NCBI GenBank assembly: GCA_023014485.1
Contig: JAJOZX010009463.1
Location: 27,501 to 91,500 of the forward strand
DNA from: Bathynomus jamesi
Taxonomy: Eukaryota; Arthropoda; Malacostraca; Isopoda; Cirolanidae
DNA length: 64,000 nucleotides
Direction: 5' to 3'
This document shows positions 23,573-33,873 of the stretch, piece after piece. The position numbers and the translations under genes were made by a program. Numbering within the stretch: the stretch's first letter is position 1; each line of letters starts with the position of its first letter. Below the pieces are notes generated by a model, which was given only the letters and a program-made list of their open reading frames with translations, searched no databases and was not told the DNA's origin.

Positions 23573-24575
23573 TGTAACTTTTTTAATCTTTTTCGAATTC
23601 TGAATACTCTGAATAAGATAAAGCGTTTAGCAATGAAAACTATCAAAAACGTTCTGACCAGTATATAAAAAAGGAGGGGGGGGTGAAATCTTCCCGCGCG
23701 TAGACGCATCCACCTATTTGCAAGTGACGTTCATTCCTTCCAGAAGGCTACACCTCTCGCTGCTGCCGCACCGACCAAAGGTCTCCCCAGGGCCGGACAG
23801 TCCCAAACGTGTCGCAGCTACCAACTGACAAACACTCGCGACGCAGGCGTCACGGATTTTCCGCCAGGAGCGAGAGCGAGATGCAGCCCCTTACTAAGTC
23901 TTACTAGTCACTCACAACGGCCAGACTCTTAGAATCCAGTGTTCAAGGGATATCCCACCAGACCCAGAGGCTACGCACGAGACTTTACGCTGGCCTGGCA
24001 GCCAGCTGGGCAGTAGAGCTCTCTCACCTCAGAGCAGTACAGCCAGGCACCATCAATTGGTCACCAAAGAACGGTCGCAGGGGGCTGGTCAGGCCATTAC
24101 GTGTTAGGAATGGGCTTAACGGGGCACTAGCCACACTCCATTCATCGCGCCCCTACGCCTGGGACCCCTCCATCCCAGTTTCTCACAACCTACGAGCGTT
24201 AAATGGTGTTATTTATAGAGGTTCCAAAGCCTCTCTTCCCACGCATGAGGTAGCAGTAGGGTTCTAATAGTAAACGAAGAGAAAGACTTAATACTAAAAG
24301 AAAAGTTTTTTTTTTGTTTTTGTTTTTTCAGTCAGAGGAGAACAACCTTAACGTAAGCTAAAAGGACAGAGTAGGGATGGGATGGGGTCCAAGTAACCCT
24401 CGGGACGGGATTGTGCAAAATACTTCACCCGCCCTCCCGAAAGAGAGAGAGAACATAAAGGAACTGGCAGCCAGTTCCTCTAGAATCCCACGACTCGGGA
24501 CCGGAGGGCTGTCACACCCCAAGTATAAAGTTTACTACATCCAGAAGAAATGTGCATAACCTTTATACGCCCTGC
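23573..24575 (-). other. LINE family 1 5' UTR (copy 5)
   Basis: Same 1-kb leader as the other units; a good reference copy because it has few indels. No gene is seen. Confidence 0.6.
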
Positions 24576-24767
<192 letters not shown>

Positions 24768-24868
24768 TTACAAGGAGTTACAAGGAAAAGAAGTACCTCA
24801 AAAGGCCTTGCGGCCCATACTGAGGAGGTACGAATGGCAACGGATGCCAGGGAAAATTTTGTACACAC

Positions 24869-27103
24869 TCAAATAGTGTGCAAGATTTGGTCTAACCTTT
24901 TCTTGAACTGATCCACAGAGGAACTGTTCACAACTTCTGAAGGTAACCTGCGCCACGTGTCACAGATCTTATACGTAAAGTAATTCCCACACACACTAGT
25001 CCTAAACCGTTTCAAATCCAACTTCCAACCATTGTTGCGAGTTGGGTTATCATTTAAATTAAACATACTTCTAAAATTGACATCGTTGAAGTCCAGGGCC
25101 GTAACTAGGGTTTAGAAATTAGTGAGGTCCAGATTTTTTTCGAGCGCGGCGGGACGAGCAAAATTCAGACCAAAATGACATCTACAAACACAACCCAAGC
25201 TATACACTAAACACAAAACCCTTGTCTATAATTAAATACTGTACAAAGGGACCTGTTAGTAAAAACACTTTTATTAAAGCTGCAGCAATATTTCACGGTT
25301 CAGTCTTTTTTTTTTTTTTAGGAAATAATTACCGAGGTCCGGACCTCGGTGACCTCATAGGTAGTTACGGCCATGCGTTGAACCCGCGTAAGAGCTTGAA
25401 AACCTCGATCAGGTGACGGCGCAGCCTCCGAGTTTCAAGCGAAAACAAGTTCAGGGCGCGTAACCGTCGATTGTAGCCCATATGCCTAACGGGAGGGATT
25501 AACTTTGTGGCCCTCGCCTGCACTCGCTCCAGCCTCTCAATATCTTTCCTGAGGGTGGGTGACCAGAACTGCACTGCATACTCCAGGTGCGGCCGAACAA
25601 GGGAATTGTACAGTGAGAGCACAATCTCCTTGTTTCGAAACTGAAATTGCCTCCTGATATAACCCAATAGTTTCTGGGCTTTCTTTTCCACTTCTACGCA
25701 CTGTTTCGTAAACTTAAGGTCGCTGCTAATTAGCACACCCAAGTCCTTTTCTAAATCAGTCACCTCGATATTACCCCCCAACATCGAGTAGTCCGACTTG
25801 GGATTGGCGTAGCCAATGTGCATCACTTTGCATTTACCCAAGTTTAAACGGCATTTGCCATTTTTCGGACCACTCTCCTATCGTACCTAGGTCCGCACGC
25901 AGTTCCTCGATCGCTTCGGTCGTCCCAACATTGGCCCCAAGCTTGGTGTCATCAGCGAATTTGGCGATCAGACTGTCGATGCCACCGTCGATATCATTTA
26001 TTTAAATGATAAACAACAGTGGCCCCAAAACGGAACCCTGGAACCCCACTAGTGACCGAGACCCAACCCGAACTAGCCCCTTTAATTACATCCCTCTGCC
26101 GCCTATTCCTCAGCAGTTTTCAATCCACCTACCTATTTCCCCACCGATACCCAGCGCGCGCACTTTCGCTATTAGCCGGCTGTGAGGTACCTTATCAAAG
26201 GCTTTCTGAAAGTCGAGATAAAGTATATCAATCGCCCTACTCTTATCATACTCACTCAACATGACGTGGAAAAACTCGAGCAAGTTGGTAAGACACGACC
26301 TATGCCGTCTAAACCCATGTTGGGAGTCCCCAAGCAGCTTGTACGAATCCAAATGGTCAACGATCCTATCCGCTACTATCCCCTCTAATAATTTACCTAC
26401 AACTGAAGTGAGACTAATGGGACGATAGTTCCCTGGACTTTCGTGATCCCCTTTCTTAAAGATAGGGGTCACGTTGGCTTCCCTCCAGTCACCAGGCACC
26501 TGGCCCGTCTCCAACGATTTGTTGAAGACTGTAACCAGGTGGGGAGCCACCTGGTCGCGCACCTCCCGCAACACTCTGGGCAGAAACTGGTCTGGCCCAT
26601 GAGCCTTAAATGCGCTCAGTTTGTCTATTCTATCGGCAATGACTGTCGCGGTACATCGAACACTATCCATGCCAGCACCTTCGTGCCTCACGCCTGGCTT
26701 GCGGATGATGCGGGTATCCTCCCTGTTGAACACCCGCAAAGTACTCATTAAGCACATTAGCGATGTCCGCGTCGGAGGTCCGCAGAACGCCGCTTCGGTC
26801 CTTTAACGAACCTATCATGCTTCTAATGGGCTTTCTACTATTAACATAACTGAAGAACTCTTTAGGGTTCCCCTTGCAGAAGCTTGCCACCCGTAGTTCT
26901 TCGTTACGTTTCGCTAGTCTAACCTTCGCCTTCACTTCCCTACACAGGTGGACATACGCTTCAGTGTTCTCTGGGGAACGATTGGCCTTCGCCCTCCTAT
27001 ACGCTACTTTCCTATTTCGGATAGCCGAAGCGATGCCACGATTGAACCACTTAGGCTGCGTTGAAGCAGGGGTGACCGGTTTTGAGGGTATGGCAGCAGA
27101 CTG
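24869..27103 (-). pseudogene. LINE family 1 ORF2 (copy 6), split by MITE
   Basis: Open pieces are 26110-26757 (215 aa, reverse transcriptase from LSAFKAHGPD to ALGIGG), 25365-25841 (158 aa) and 24869-25066. The linker at 26663-26935 is open through FFSYVNSRKP, so the position that is TAA in the full-length copies is Tyr here. It also keeps a 27-bp stretch near 26790-26817 (IGSLKDRSG) missing from the full copies. This end of copy 6 is therefore closer to the ancestral sequence. Confidence 0.85.
25091..25375 (-). mobile_element. MITE at the same ORF2 site (copy 6)
   Basis: Same 285-bp element, same target repeat CGTTGAA, same central palindrome (25331-25350). Confidence 0.75.
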
Positions 27104-27267
27104 GACTTTCGTGATCCCCTTTCTTAAAGATAGGGGTCACGTTGGCTTCCCTCCAGTCACCAGACACCTGGCCCGTCTCCAACGATTTGTTGAAGACTGT
27201 AGCCAGGTGGGGAGCCACCTGGTCGCGCACCTCCCGCAACACTCTGGAGAGAAACTGGTCTGGCCCA

Positions 27268-28419
27268 GGAGAGACACTCTCTCTTTATCTCCAACCATAA
27301 GTAGAGTATGTGACCAACCTAACTCAATCTCAGGTGGCGGGCTGGCGGCCGCAAGGGCAGTTGAACTCTGTACCCTTACATTTCGGAGTCTAATTTATAT
27401 CGGTCTTCATTTTTTCATTAATTCCTTTTAAAATAATCTGCCGCAGTTTTGAAGTTTCTTCATGATTAACTATTTATTACAAGGTATTGCGTGAGGACAT
27501 AGTTTACTAGAATTCTGGAAAGAAAGTTTTGGAAATCTGTGCAAAATCGTGGAAAATCGATCGAGATTAGCAACTAATATAACCTATTTTTATTTTCAGA
27601 TTACCAAGTCGAATAGGGATGATCATCTTTTATATAAAGAATTAATTAAATATTTATCTCAAACATCATAAATTGTATAGTTTCTGAGTTTTTCATGACC
27701 TTGTTTTTTGTTCTTTATAGTTATAAGTTGTAAGTAAATTTATATTACTTGAAATTTGCTCTTTCATGTAAGAATTTAATTTCCATTGTGTATTTAAGGT
27801 AAGGATTAGCAAAAGGGCGTGCTCTTCCATATTAGAAAGATCAAAGGTGCCTATTTACTTGTCAAAGTTTTTTGATTTAATAAAAAAGGTAAATGACAAA
27901 TTTATTGGATCAATGTATTTAGAATAGAGTTTGGAAGGAGCCTGAATGAGAATTATGTGAAGAAGAGAGCTTTTCTGGAAGGAAGTGCGAAAGTGGAGCA
28001 ATGAAACAAAGTTTGAGAGTAGATGAAAATGGAAGAATGTTCACAGCGGATGCGGATCTATGGAAGAAATGAGGAGTGCAATGTTTTAATGAAACACACC
28101 ACTAGCAGAGAACCAACAAACCTTTACAGGAATTAGTAAGAATGTGAAAATGAATAAAGGTGTACCAAATTCATTTAATCTGCTAGAGAAGTTTTGGTCC
28201 TGGAAGCACACACTTGGTTATCAGGCTTCATCGCTGGAAACACTTTTTTTTTATATTATGCAAAAGCTTATGATGCATGTGTCAGAGCGCATGTGCGAAT
28301 GTGCCTGAAGAGTGGAAGAAAGCAGTAATTGTTCCATTGTACAAAATGAAAGGAGTGAATGTGAGAATTAAAGGTGTAAGTCTGTTGAGTGTAGTTGGGA
28401 AGGTGTATAGTAGGATATA
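27268..28419 (+). pseudogene. Eroded second LINE, reverse transcriptase remnant
   Basis: Mostly AT-rich non-coding sequence. At 28297-28420 a plus-strand frame reads VPEEWKKAVIVPLYK... LLSVVGKVYSRI, the typical fingers region of a non-LTR reverse transcriptase from a family different from the CR1-like LINEs here. Upstream (27930-28230) an eroded linker-like stretch is visible in shifting frames. The hAT element at 28428 interrupts it, and the remnant resumes at 29515. No other feature is seen in 27268-27900. Confidence 0.6.
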
Positions 28420-28427
28420 GTTTGTGG
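28420..28427. repeat. 8-bp target-site duplication GTTTGTGG (left)
   Basis: Repeated at the right end of the element (29508-29514 here with one T lost, 59427-59434 perfect in the duplicate segment). An 8-bp duplication is the hAT signature. Confidence 0.75.
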
Positions 28428-28534
28428 TAGTGATGTGAGGCGAGAATATTCTCCAAAATATTATTTGCTGAGAATATTCGAGAATTTTCTTTTTTCTTAG
28501 TTTTAAAACATTTTTAGATTGTTTTGCAGCTTTT

Positions 28535-28631
28535 TAGAGAATTCTAGAATATTTCAGAACCTTATGGAACTTTCTAGAATGTGTGAGAACATTCTAGAAT
28601 ACTCCGGAATTGGAAGAAAATAGTATATAAA
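28535..28631 (+). promoter_or_regulatory. HSE-like cluster with TATA box inside the hAT element
   Basis: Repeated TTCTAGAA-type units (for example 28540-28551, 28572-28580, 28588-28597) match the nGAAnnTTCnnGAAn heat-shock element pattern. They are followed by TATATAAAGG near 28623. The spacing resembles a heat-shock promoter, but the same pentamers are also the element's subterminal repeats, so their role may be transposase binding. Confidence 0.45.
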
Positions 28632-28649
28632 GGATGGCAAATTGTTTCC

Positions 28650-28889
28650 TTGGTTAGTTGTGGTTGTGTAGAGCAAGAATCATGTAAGCTTTTAACATAT
28701 GGGGATAGCCCAGAAAAGTCTCATGTTCCAGAGAAGTATACAGAAGAATGCAAAGATCAAGAAAAAGAAGAACAGCAGAAGGAGGAGGAGGAGGAGAAAG
28801 AAGAAGAAATAGACAAAGAAGCCGATGATGACGATGAGGCAATGATTGATGAGTCAGAATCCGAAATAATTTTGTCAGAATCAGAGTAA
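28650..28889 (+). CDS. Acidic low-complexity open frame, possible exon
   Basis: 79 codons without an ATG at the start (opens with TTG). The second half is Glu/Lys-rich then Glu/Asp/Ser-rich (KEEEEEKEEE, ADDDDEAMIDE). It ends at a strong splice-donor-like GTAAGT at 28886-28891, so it could be an exon rather than a complete ORF. It lies just downstream of the TATA box. In the duplicate at 58524-58805 a deletion fuses its 3' half to unrelated upstream sequence. No family is recognised; it may not be coding. Confidence 0.3.
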   Translation: MVSCGCVEQESCKLLTYGDSPEKSHVPEKYTEECKDQEKEEQQKEEEEEKEEEIDKEADDDDEAMIDESESEIILSESE

Positions 28890-29514
28890 GTACCAGAGTA
28901 ACCAATAATTAATTTTTATATAGTTTTGAAAAAATCAAATAAAAACTTTCAGAAAAAAGCTATTATACTGAAAAACTGAAATTGAACACTTAATTACAAG
29001 GGATATTTTTCTTTCTAAACTGTTGTGTAATGTGTTTTATTAATTTCTATATATAATTTTGAAAAAAATCAAATTAAAAAAAAATCCTGATTTTTTTCAT
29101 AAAAAAGCTATGATACTGAAAAACTGAAATTGAACACACAATTACAAGGGGTATTTTTTATTTCCAAAGTGTCTTGAGATATTTTATTAATTTCTATATA
29201 ATTTTAAAAAAAAAAATTCATAAAAAATAAATTTGATTTAATTACTGCCATCCCTGGTCGATACTGTACTTTCAATTGAAATACAGTCTTTATACAATGA
29301 TTCAATAAATTTTTTGCATCAGTTAATGTATTTATTTCTTCACTCATCCTATCATTCACGTCTGACTTAAAATTTCTCCATTTTGATATGAACTGAAGTT
29401 AAGTTGTATCGGAATATTTGAAAAACCCTTCACATGTTCTAAAAAAAAATTGTCAAAAATTCTCGGTTCGAAGAATATTCAAGAAAATTCTCGAGAATAT
29501 TACATTAGTTGTGG

Positions 29515-29790
29515 CATTAGAGAATGCTTGGTAAGTGATGAGCAATGAGGGTTCCAAGGTTTTAGAGGTTGTAGGATCAAGTATTTGCAACGACATAAGT
29601 GACAGAAAGCGTGTGTGAAAGGAATTGCAAGGTGTACACGACTCGTTTTGGATCTTTAGAAAGGGCATGATAGTGAATATAGCAGTGTGGAAGGTTTTGA
29701 ATATATATAGGATTGATGGTAGAATCATGAATGTGGTGAAATAGGTTGAAATGGTGGAGGTTTGTTAGAAGCATGCAAGTTCGGGACTGG
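29515..29790 (+). pseudogene. Continuation of the eroded second LINE
   Basis: Plus-strand reading in shifting frames (VALENAW..., SICNDISDRKRV, GMIVNIAVWKVL) continues the reverse transcriptase remnant interrupted by the hAT element. It has no intact frame. Confidence 0.45.
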
Positions 29791-29799
29791 CTGTTTTAT

Positions 29800-30020
29800 T
29801 TTTGAGATCGAGTAGCATCACCACGCACGACGTATCCAGTGACTGGATTGCTGATGCTACAAGTGTTGCTGCTTATTTTCGGCGATCTAGCATACGTGAA
29901 GAAGATCTGAAATTTTATGTTCAACAGACAGCTAGCGTGAAAAATATCAAGAGATTCCCTCAGTATCATGAAGTGCGTTTTGCTGAACATTTATTAAATC
30001 TTGTAGAAGCAATAATTACC
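29800..30020 (+). pseudogene. Unidentified coding remnant, 5' part
   Basis: A plus-strand frame (DWIADATSVAAYFRRSS... FPQYHEVRFAEHLLNLVEAIIT) looks like genuine protein sequence, in the style of hAT-derived zinc-finger-type proteins, which I cannot identify firmly. It is cut at the 8-bp repeat TAATTACC (30013-30020) by the TIR-bounded element at 30021-33908. The remainder appears to resume at 33917. The duplicate at 59722-59940 is the same but for few bases. Confidence 0.5.
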
Positions 30021-30089
30021 AATGCCAAAAACTTCACTTTTCTACGTGAAGGTCAAAATATGATAATAAAAACCCACTCTAATAGACAG

Positions 30090-30560
30090 GTACTTATAAG
30101 CTGGACCCTGTAATGAGATTCTTGGTCAAAAAAATCCCTTACCGTGTCGGGTGAACGGGTTCTAACCTAAGTGTGAATTTCTTAAAGGTCTCTGGATTGT
30201 TTCCTTACAAGCTTTTGGTTCATTCGTTTTTTCGGTAAAATGTAAATGGAATAATAAACGTAAATGTAAATGTAATAATGGAAGTATTAAGTGAGGGGTC
30301 GCGCGTCTTACGGTACCTAACGCCACCACCACCGCCAATGAGATTCTTGGTCAAAAAAATCCCTTACCGTGTCGGGTGAACGGGTTCTAACCTAAGTGTG
30401 AATTTCTTAAAGGTCTCTGGATTGTATCCTTACTCGCTTTTGGTTCATTCGTTTTTCGATAAAATGTAAATGGAATAATAAACCACAGGCGAAAACGTGT
30501 TTTTGATGGATATCACTATTTTCACCCTTCCTCTATCGCGTGGTTTGCGTTATAATGACC
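30090..30560 (+). repeat. Diverged direct repeats, units 1 and 2
   Basis: Two copies, about 227 bp apart, of a block starting AATGAGATTCTTGGTC and running through GGTTCTAACCTAAG, ATTTCTTAAAGGTCTCTGG and a TTCATTCGTTTT motif, each followed by GTAAATG/AATAATAA sequence. No coding capacity. Confidence 0.75.
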
Positions 30561-30675
30561 TTACGACACTAGAAGTATGGTTGAAAACTTTATGAAGCGA
30601 ACTACTTTTTTCACTTCTATCGCCAGCCAAAAGTTCACCCAAAGTTCGGCATAATAAGAACATAAAGAATTTAAA

Positions 30676-30718
30676 AATATATATATATTAGTATATATAT
30701 TATATATATATATATATA
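30676..30718. repeat. (AT)n microsatellite, left border of the tRNA-like array
   Basis: Imperfect TA repeat that runs straight into the array. With 32954-32972 it flanks the array, and in the duplicate the two are a single uninterrupted 60-bp (TA)n tract (60598-60660). Confidence 0.9.
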
Positions 30719-30830
30719 TGCATATACAACTGCAATGACCGCGCAGTATATAAATGAATAGAAACGACATAAGTGTTAAGGAACGTTTCTGCACACGAGG
30801 AGGAGAGATAACGAATAATGAAAAATGAGG

Positions 30831-30902
30831 CGAACCGCCCAGGAATCGAACCCAGGGCCTTCCAATTGCCGGTCGGACGCTCTACCATTATGCTACGGAC
30901 CT
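30831..30902 (-). tRNA. tRNA-like sequence, array unit 1 (probably not a functional tRNA)
   Basis: A box TAGCATAATGG and B box GGTTCGATTCC with correct spacing. The anticodon stem TCCGA/TTGGA and T stem CTGGG/CCTGG pair (one and two wobble pairs respectively). The loop CCGGCAA gives anticodon GGC but has C where U33 is invariant, and the acceptor arms pair poorly. Followed by a T5 terminator. It fits a tRNA-derived or pseudo-tRNA sequence. Confidence 0.5.
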
Positions 30903-31091
30903 CACTCAATCACAAATCGAAATTCTCCCACATAGGGCAGAAACCAATGCCCTGAGAGGGCACCCTCGCAAATCGTGAATATGCGCATACAACTGCAATG
31001 ACCGCGCAGTATAAATGAATAGAAACGACATAAGTGTTAAGGAACGTTTCTGCACACGAGGAGGAGAGATAACGAATAATGAAAAATGAGG

Positions 31092-31163
31092 CGAACCGCC
31101 CAGGAATCGAACCCAGGGCCTTCCAATTGCCGGTCGGACGCTCTACCATTATGCTACGGACCT
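31092..31163 (-). tRNA. tRNA-like sequence, array unit 2
   Basis: Identical in the tRNA-like block to unit 1, 261 bp downstream. Confidence 0.5.
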
Positions 31164-31353
31164 CACTCAATCACAAATCGAAATCTCCCACATAGGGCAG
31201 AAACCAATGCCCTGAGAGGGCACCCTCGCAAATCGTGAATATGCGCATACAACTGCAATGACCGCGCAGTATATAAATGAATAGAAACGACATAAGTGTT
31301 AAGGAACGTTTCTGCACACGAGGAGGAGAGATAACGAATAATGAAAAATGAGG

Positions 31354-31425
31354 CGAACCGCCCAGGAATCGAACCCAGGGCCTTCCAATTGCCGGTCGGA
31401 CGCTCTACCATTATGCTACGGACCT
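31354..31425 (-). tRNA. tRNA-like sequence, array unit 3
   Basis: Identical in the tRNA-like block to unit 1; 262 bp from unit 2. Confidence 0.5.
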
Positions 31426-31616
31426 CACTCAATCACAAATCGAAATTCTCCCACATAGGGCAGAAACCAATGCCCTGAGAGGGCACCCTCGCAAATCGTG
31501 AATATGCGCATACAACTGCAATGACCGCGCAGTATATAAATGAATAGAAACGACATAAGTGTTAAGGAACGTTTCTGCACACGAGGAGGAGAGATAACGA
31601 ATAATGAAAAATGAGG

Positions 31617-31688
31617 CGAACCGCCCAGGAATCGAACCCAGGGCCTTCCAATTGCCGGTCGGACGCTCTACCATTATGCTACGGACCT
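31617..31688 (-). tRNA. tRNA-like sequence, array unit 4
   Basis: Identical in the tRNA-like block to unit 1; 263 bp from unit 3. Confidence 0.5.
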
Positions 31689-31878
31689 CACTCAATCACA
31701 AATCGAAATTCTCCCACATAGGGCAGAAACCAATGCCCTGAGAGGGCACCCTCGCAAATCGTGAATATGCGCATACAACTGCAATGACCGCGCAGTATAT
31801 AATGAATAGAAACGACATAAGTGTTAAGGAACGTTTCTGCACACGAGGAGGAGAGATAACGAATAATGAAAAATGAGG

Positions 31879-31950
31879 CGAACCGCCCAGGAATCGAACC
31901 CAGGGCCTTCCAATTGCCGGTCGGACGCTCTACCATTATGCTACGGACCT
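31879..31950 (-). tRNA. tRNA-like sequence, array unit 5
   Basis: Last left-facing copy before the inversion point at about 32.1 kb; block identical to unit 1. Confidence 0.5.
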
Positions 31951-32280
31951 CACTCAATCACAAATCGAAATTCTCCCACATAGGGCAGAAACCAATGCCC
32001 TGAGAGGGCACCCTCGCAAATCGTGAATATGCGCATACAACTGCAATGACCGCGCAGTATATAAATGAATAGAAACGACATAAGTGTTAAGGAACGTCTC
32101 ATTATTCGTTATCTCTCCTCCTCGTGTGCAGAAACGTTCCTTAACACTTATGTCGTTTCTATTCATTTATATACTGCGCGGTCATTGCAGTTGTATGCGC
32201 ATATTCACGATTTGCGAGGGTGCCCTCTCAGGGCATTGGTTTCTGCCCTATGTGGGAGAATTTCGATTTGTGATTGAGTG

Positions 32281-32352
32281 AGGTCCGTAGCATAATGGTA
32301 GAGCGTCCGACCGGCAATTGGAAGGCCCTGGGTTCGATTCCTGGGCGGTTCG
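32281..32352 (+). tRNA. tRNA-like sequence, array unit 6 (opposite strand)
   Basis: First right-facing copy; same block as the left-facing units. Confidence 0.5.
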
Positions 32353-32543
32353 CCTCATTTTTCATTATTCGTTATCTCTCCTCCTCTTGTGCAGAAACGT
32401 TCCTTAACACTTATGTCGTTTCTATTCATTTATATACTGCGCGGTCATTGCAGTTGTATGCGCATATTCACGATTTGCGAGGGTGCCCTCTCAGGGCATT
32501 GGTTTCTGCCCTATGTGGGAGAATTTCGATTTGTGATTGAGTG

Positions 32544-32615
32544 AGGTCCGTAGCATAATGGTAGAGCGTCCGACCGGCAATTGGAAGGCCCTGGGTTCGA
32601 TTCCTGGGCGGTTCG
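32544..32615 (+). tRNA. tRNA-like sequence, array unit 7
   Basis: Same block, 263 bp from unit 6. Confidence 0.5.
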
Positions 32616-32806
32616 CCTCATTTTTCATTATTCGTTATCTCTCCTCCTCGTGTGCAGAAACGTTCCTTAACACTTATGTCGTTTCTATTCATTTATATAC
32701 TGCGCGGTCATTGCAGTTGTATGCGCATATTCACGATTTGCGAGGGTGCCCTCTCAGGGCATTGGTTTCTGCCCTATGTGGGAGAATTTCGATTTGTGAT
32801 TGAGTG

Positions 32807-32878
32807 AGGTCCGTAGCATAATGGTAGAGCGTCCGACCGGCAATTGGAAGGCCCTGGGTTCGATTCCTGGGCGATTCG
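32807..32878 (+). tRNA. tRNA-like sequence, array unit 8
   Basis: Differs from the other units by one base in the 3' acceptor arm (GCGATTCG for GCGGTTCG). Confidence 0.5.
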
Positions 32879-33355
32879 CCTCATTTTTCATTATTCGTTA
32901 TCTCTCCTCCTCGTGTGCAGAAACGTTCCTTAACACTTATGTCGTTTCTATTCATATATATATATATATATAAAATGTAAAATATGAAAATCTATTCCAA
33001 AAACTCATCAACATCTTCATTAGCATACTTAGAACTCTAATTTAGCAAAAAATGAGCGTTCTAGCTCAATTAATAACAGAGATACTATTGCGAGAATATT
33101 GCTGAACTTTGGAGGCGATTTCTGGCGAATTTTAATTTTGGCGCTTAGGTACCTCAAGACGCGGGACCCCTCAAATGTGGAAACCAATGTAAATGCAATA
33201 AATATAATAACAAAGGTAATAAAATAAATGTAATAATAAGTGTAAGGGTAATAATAAAAAATGTTAAAAAACGTAAATGCAATAATAAATGCAGTAATTA
33301 TGTCAAAATAATGGAATCTGCATGTATAGAACAAGGAGATGGTTTTAATTTGTGC

Positions 33356-33822
33356 GAATGTACTTATAAGCTGGACCATTTAAAAAAATACCCTTCTGGT
33401 GTTGGGGGGAACGGGCTCTAACCTAGGTGCGAATTTCTTAATGGTCTCTGGATTGTTTCCTCCTCGCCTTTTCATTCGTTTTTCGGTTTATAATCTCTGT
33501 ATAATAAACAACAATGTAATTATCAATGTAATAATAAATTTATAATTTCTGTAATAAATAATAATGCAATATTAAATGTAATAAATGTAACAATAAATGT
33601 AATAATTATGTAAAAAAATAAAAAAATAAAATAATAGAATCTGTATGTATTGAAGAAGATAGTTTTAAATTTGTGCGAATGTACTTATAGGCGGGTCCCT
33701 TTAATAAAAAAATAAAAAAATGCCCTTCCGGTGTCGAGTGAACGGGATCTAACTTAGGTGCGAATTTCTTAATGGTCCCTGGACTGTTTTCCCTCTTGTT
33801 TTTGGTTCATTCGTTTTGCTGT
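33356..33822 (+). repeat. Diverged direct repeats, units 3 and 4, with AAT-rich spacers
   Basis: Two further copies of the block at 30090, starting near 33376 and 33720, each preceded by GTGCGAATGTACTTATA and followed by TAATAAATGTAATAA-type microsatellite. They are about 320-350 bp apart and clearly older than units 1 and 2. The stretch 32960-33356 between the array and these repeats is AT-rich with AATAAATG repeats and holds nothing else I can name. Confidence 0.7.
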
Positions 33823-33825
33823 AGC

Positions 33826-33873
33826 CACCCGAAGAGGATGCCAGTGGGCATCGAAACTGTTGTGGAAATAAAC
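33826..33873 (+). other. Short hairpin followed by GAAAC, near the right TIR
   Basis: GATGCC-AGTG-GGCATC forms a perfect 6-bp hairpin followed at once by GAAAC. Similar hairpin-GAAAC motifs sit near the 3' ends of some Penelope-like elements, so this may mark the end of the 30.0-33.9 kb element. It lacks the CUGAUGA core needed for a hammerhead ribozyme. Confidence 0.4.

Larger units (their letters stand above)
19052..24575 (-). mobile_element. LINE family 1, copy 5 (type B, with MITE)
   Basis: Fourth array unit: 3' UTR 19052-19152, ORF2 19153-22140 with MITE 19374-19654, ORF1 22134-23572, 5' UTR to about 24575. Single-base losses are frequent from 19600 to 21300. The right half (21400-24570) is nearly free of extra indels and is a good reference for type B. 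Confidence 0.85.
28428..29507 (+). mobile_element. hAT-like non-autonomous element, about 1.08 kb
   Basis: Bounded by an 8-bp direct repeat. The ends begin TAGTGATGTGAGG and, from the other side, TAATGTAATATTC; both are followed by GAATATTC/GAGAATATTC subterminal motifs as in known hAT ends. It contains a heat-shock-element-like cluster and TATA box (28535-28630), an acidic open frame (28650-28889) and AT-rich filler with two similar blocks (28900-29030 and 29040-29215). No transposase domain is seen. The duplicate at 58615-59426 lacks the left part. Confidence 0.7.
30719..32953. repeat. Inverted tandem array of about 262-bp units, each with a tRNA-like sequence
   Basis: Units of 261-263 bp are almost identical. 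Five complete units face left (tRNA-like on minus) and three face right, meeting head to head at 32097/32134 with a 36-nt spacer, so the locus is an imperfect palindrome with arms of 0.8 kb or more. Each unit has a hairpin (TGCCCT-CTC-AGGGCA), a tRNA-like block with A and B boxes, and a T5 run right after it. The array is embedded in (AT)n and is missing from the duplicated segment at 60.6 kb. Apparent protein frames of about 88 aa in each unit are artefacts of the repeat. Confidence 0.85.

Noticed and set aside
28428..28890. Host Hsp70-type gene promoter
   Set aside because: The HSE-like pentamers lie inside an element bounded by an 8-bp duplication, and no heat-shock protein coding sequence follows.
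30719..32953. Repeated 88-aa frames (SEVRSIMVERPTGNWKALG...) as a tandem protein gene family
   Set aside because: Each frame lies across the tRNA-like block and spacer of the 262-bp array unit; identical repeats give identical frames, and A/B boxes with a T5 run explain the sequence better.
30719..32953. CRISPR-like array
   Set aside because: Units are 262 bp and nearly identical throughout, with no short repeat/unique spacer pattern and no cas genes; the context is eukaryotic.
33029..33379. Minus-strand frame rich in Ile, Phe and Tyr as a membrane protein
   Set aside because: It is AAT/ATG-type microsatellite and diverged-repeat sequence read in reverse; low complexity explains the apparent hydrophobic runs.
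33826..33873. Hammerhead ribozyme
   Set aside because: A hairpin followed by GAAAC is present, but the CUGAUGA core and two further stems are not found in the right place.
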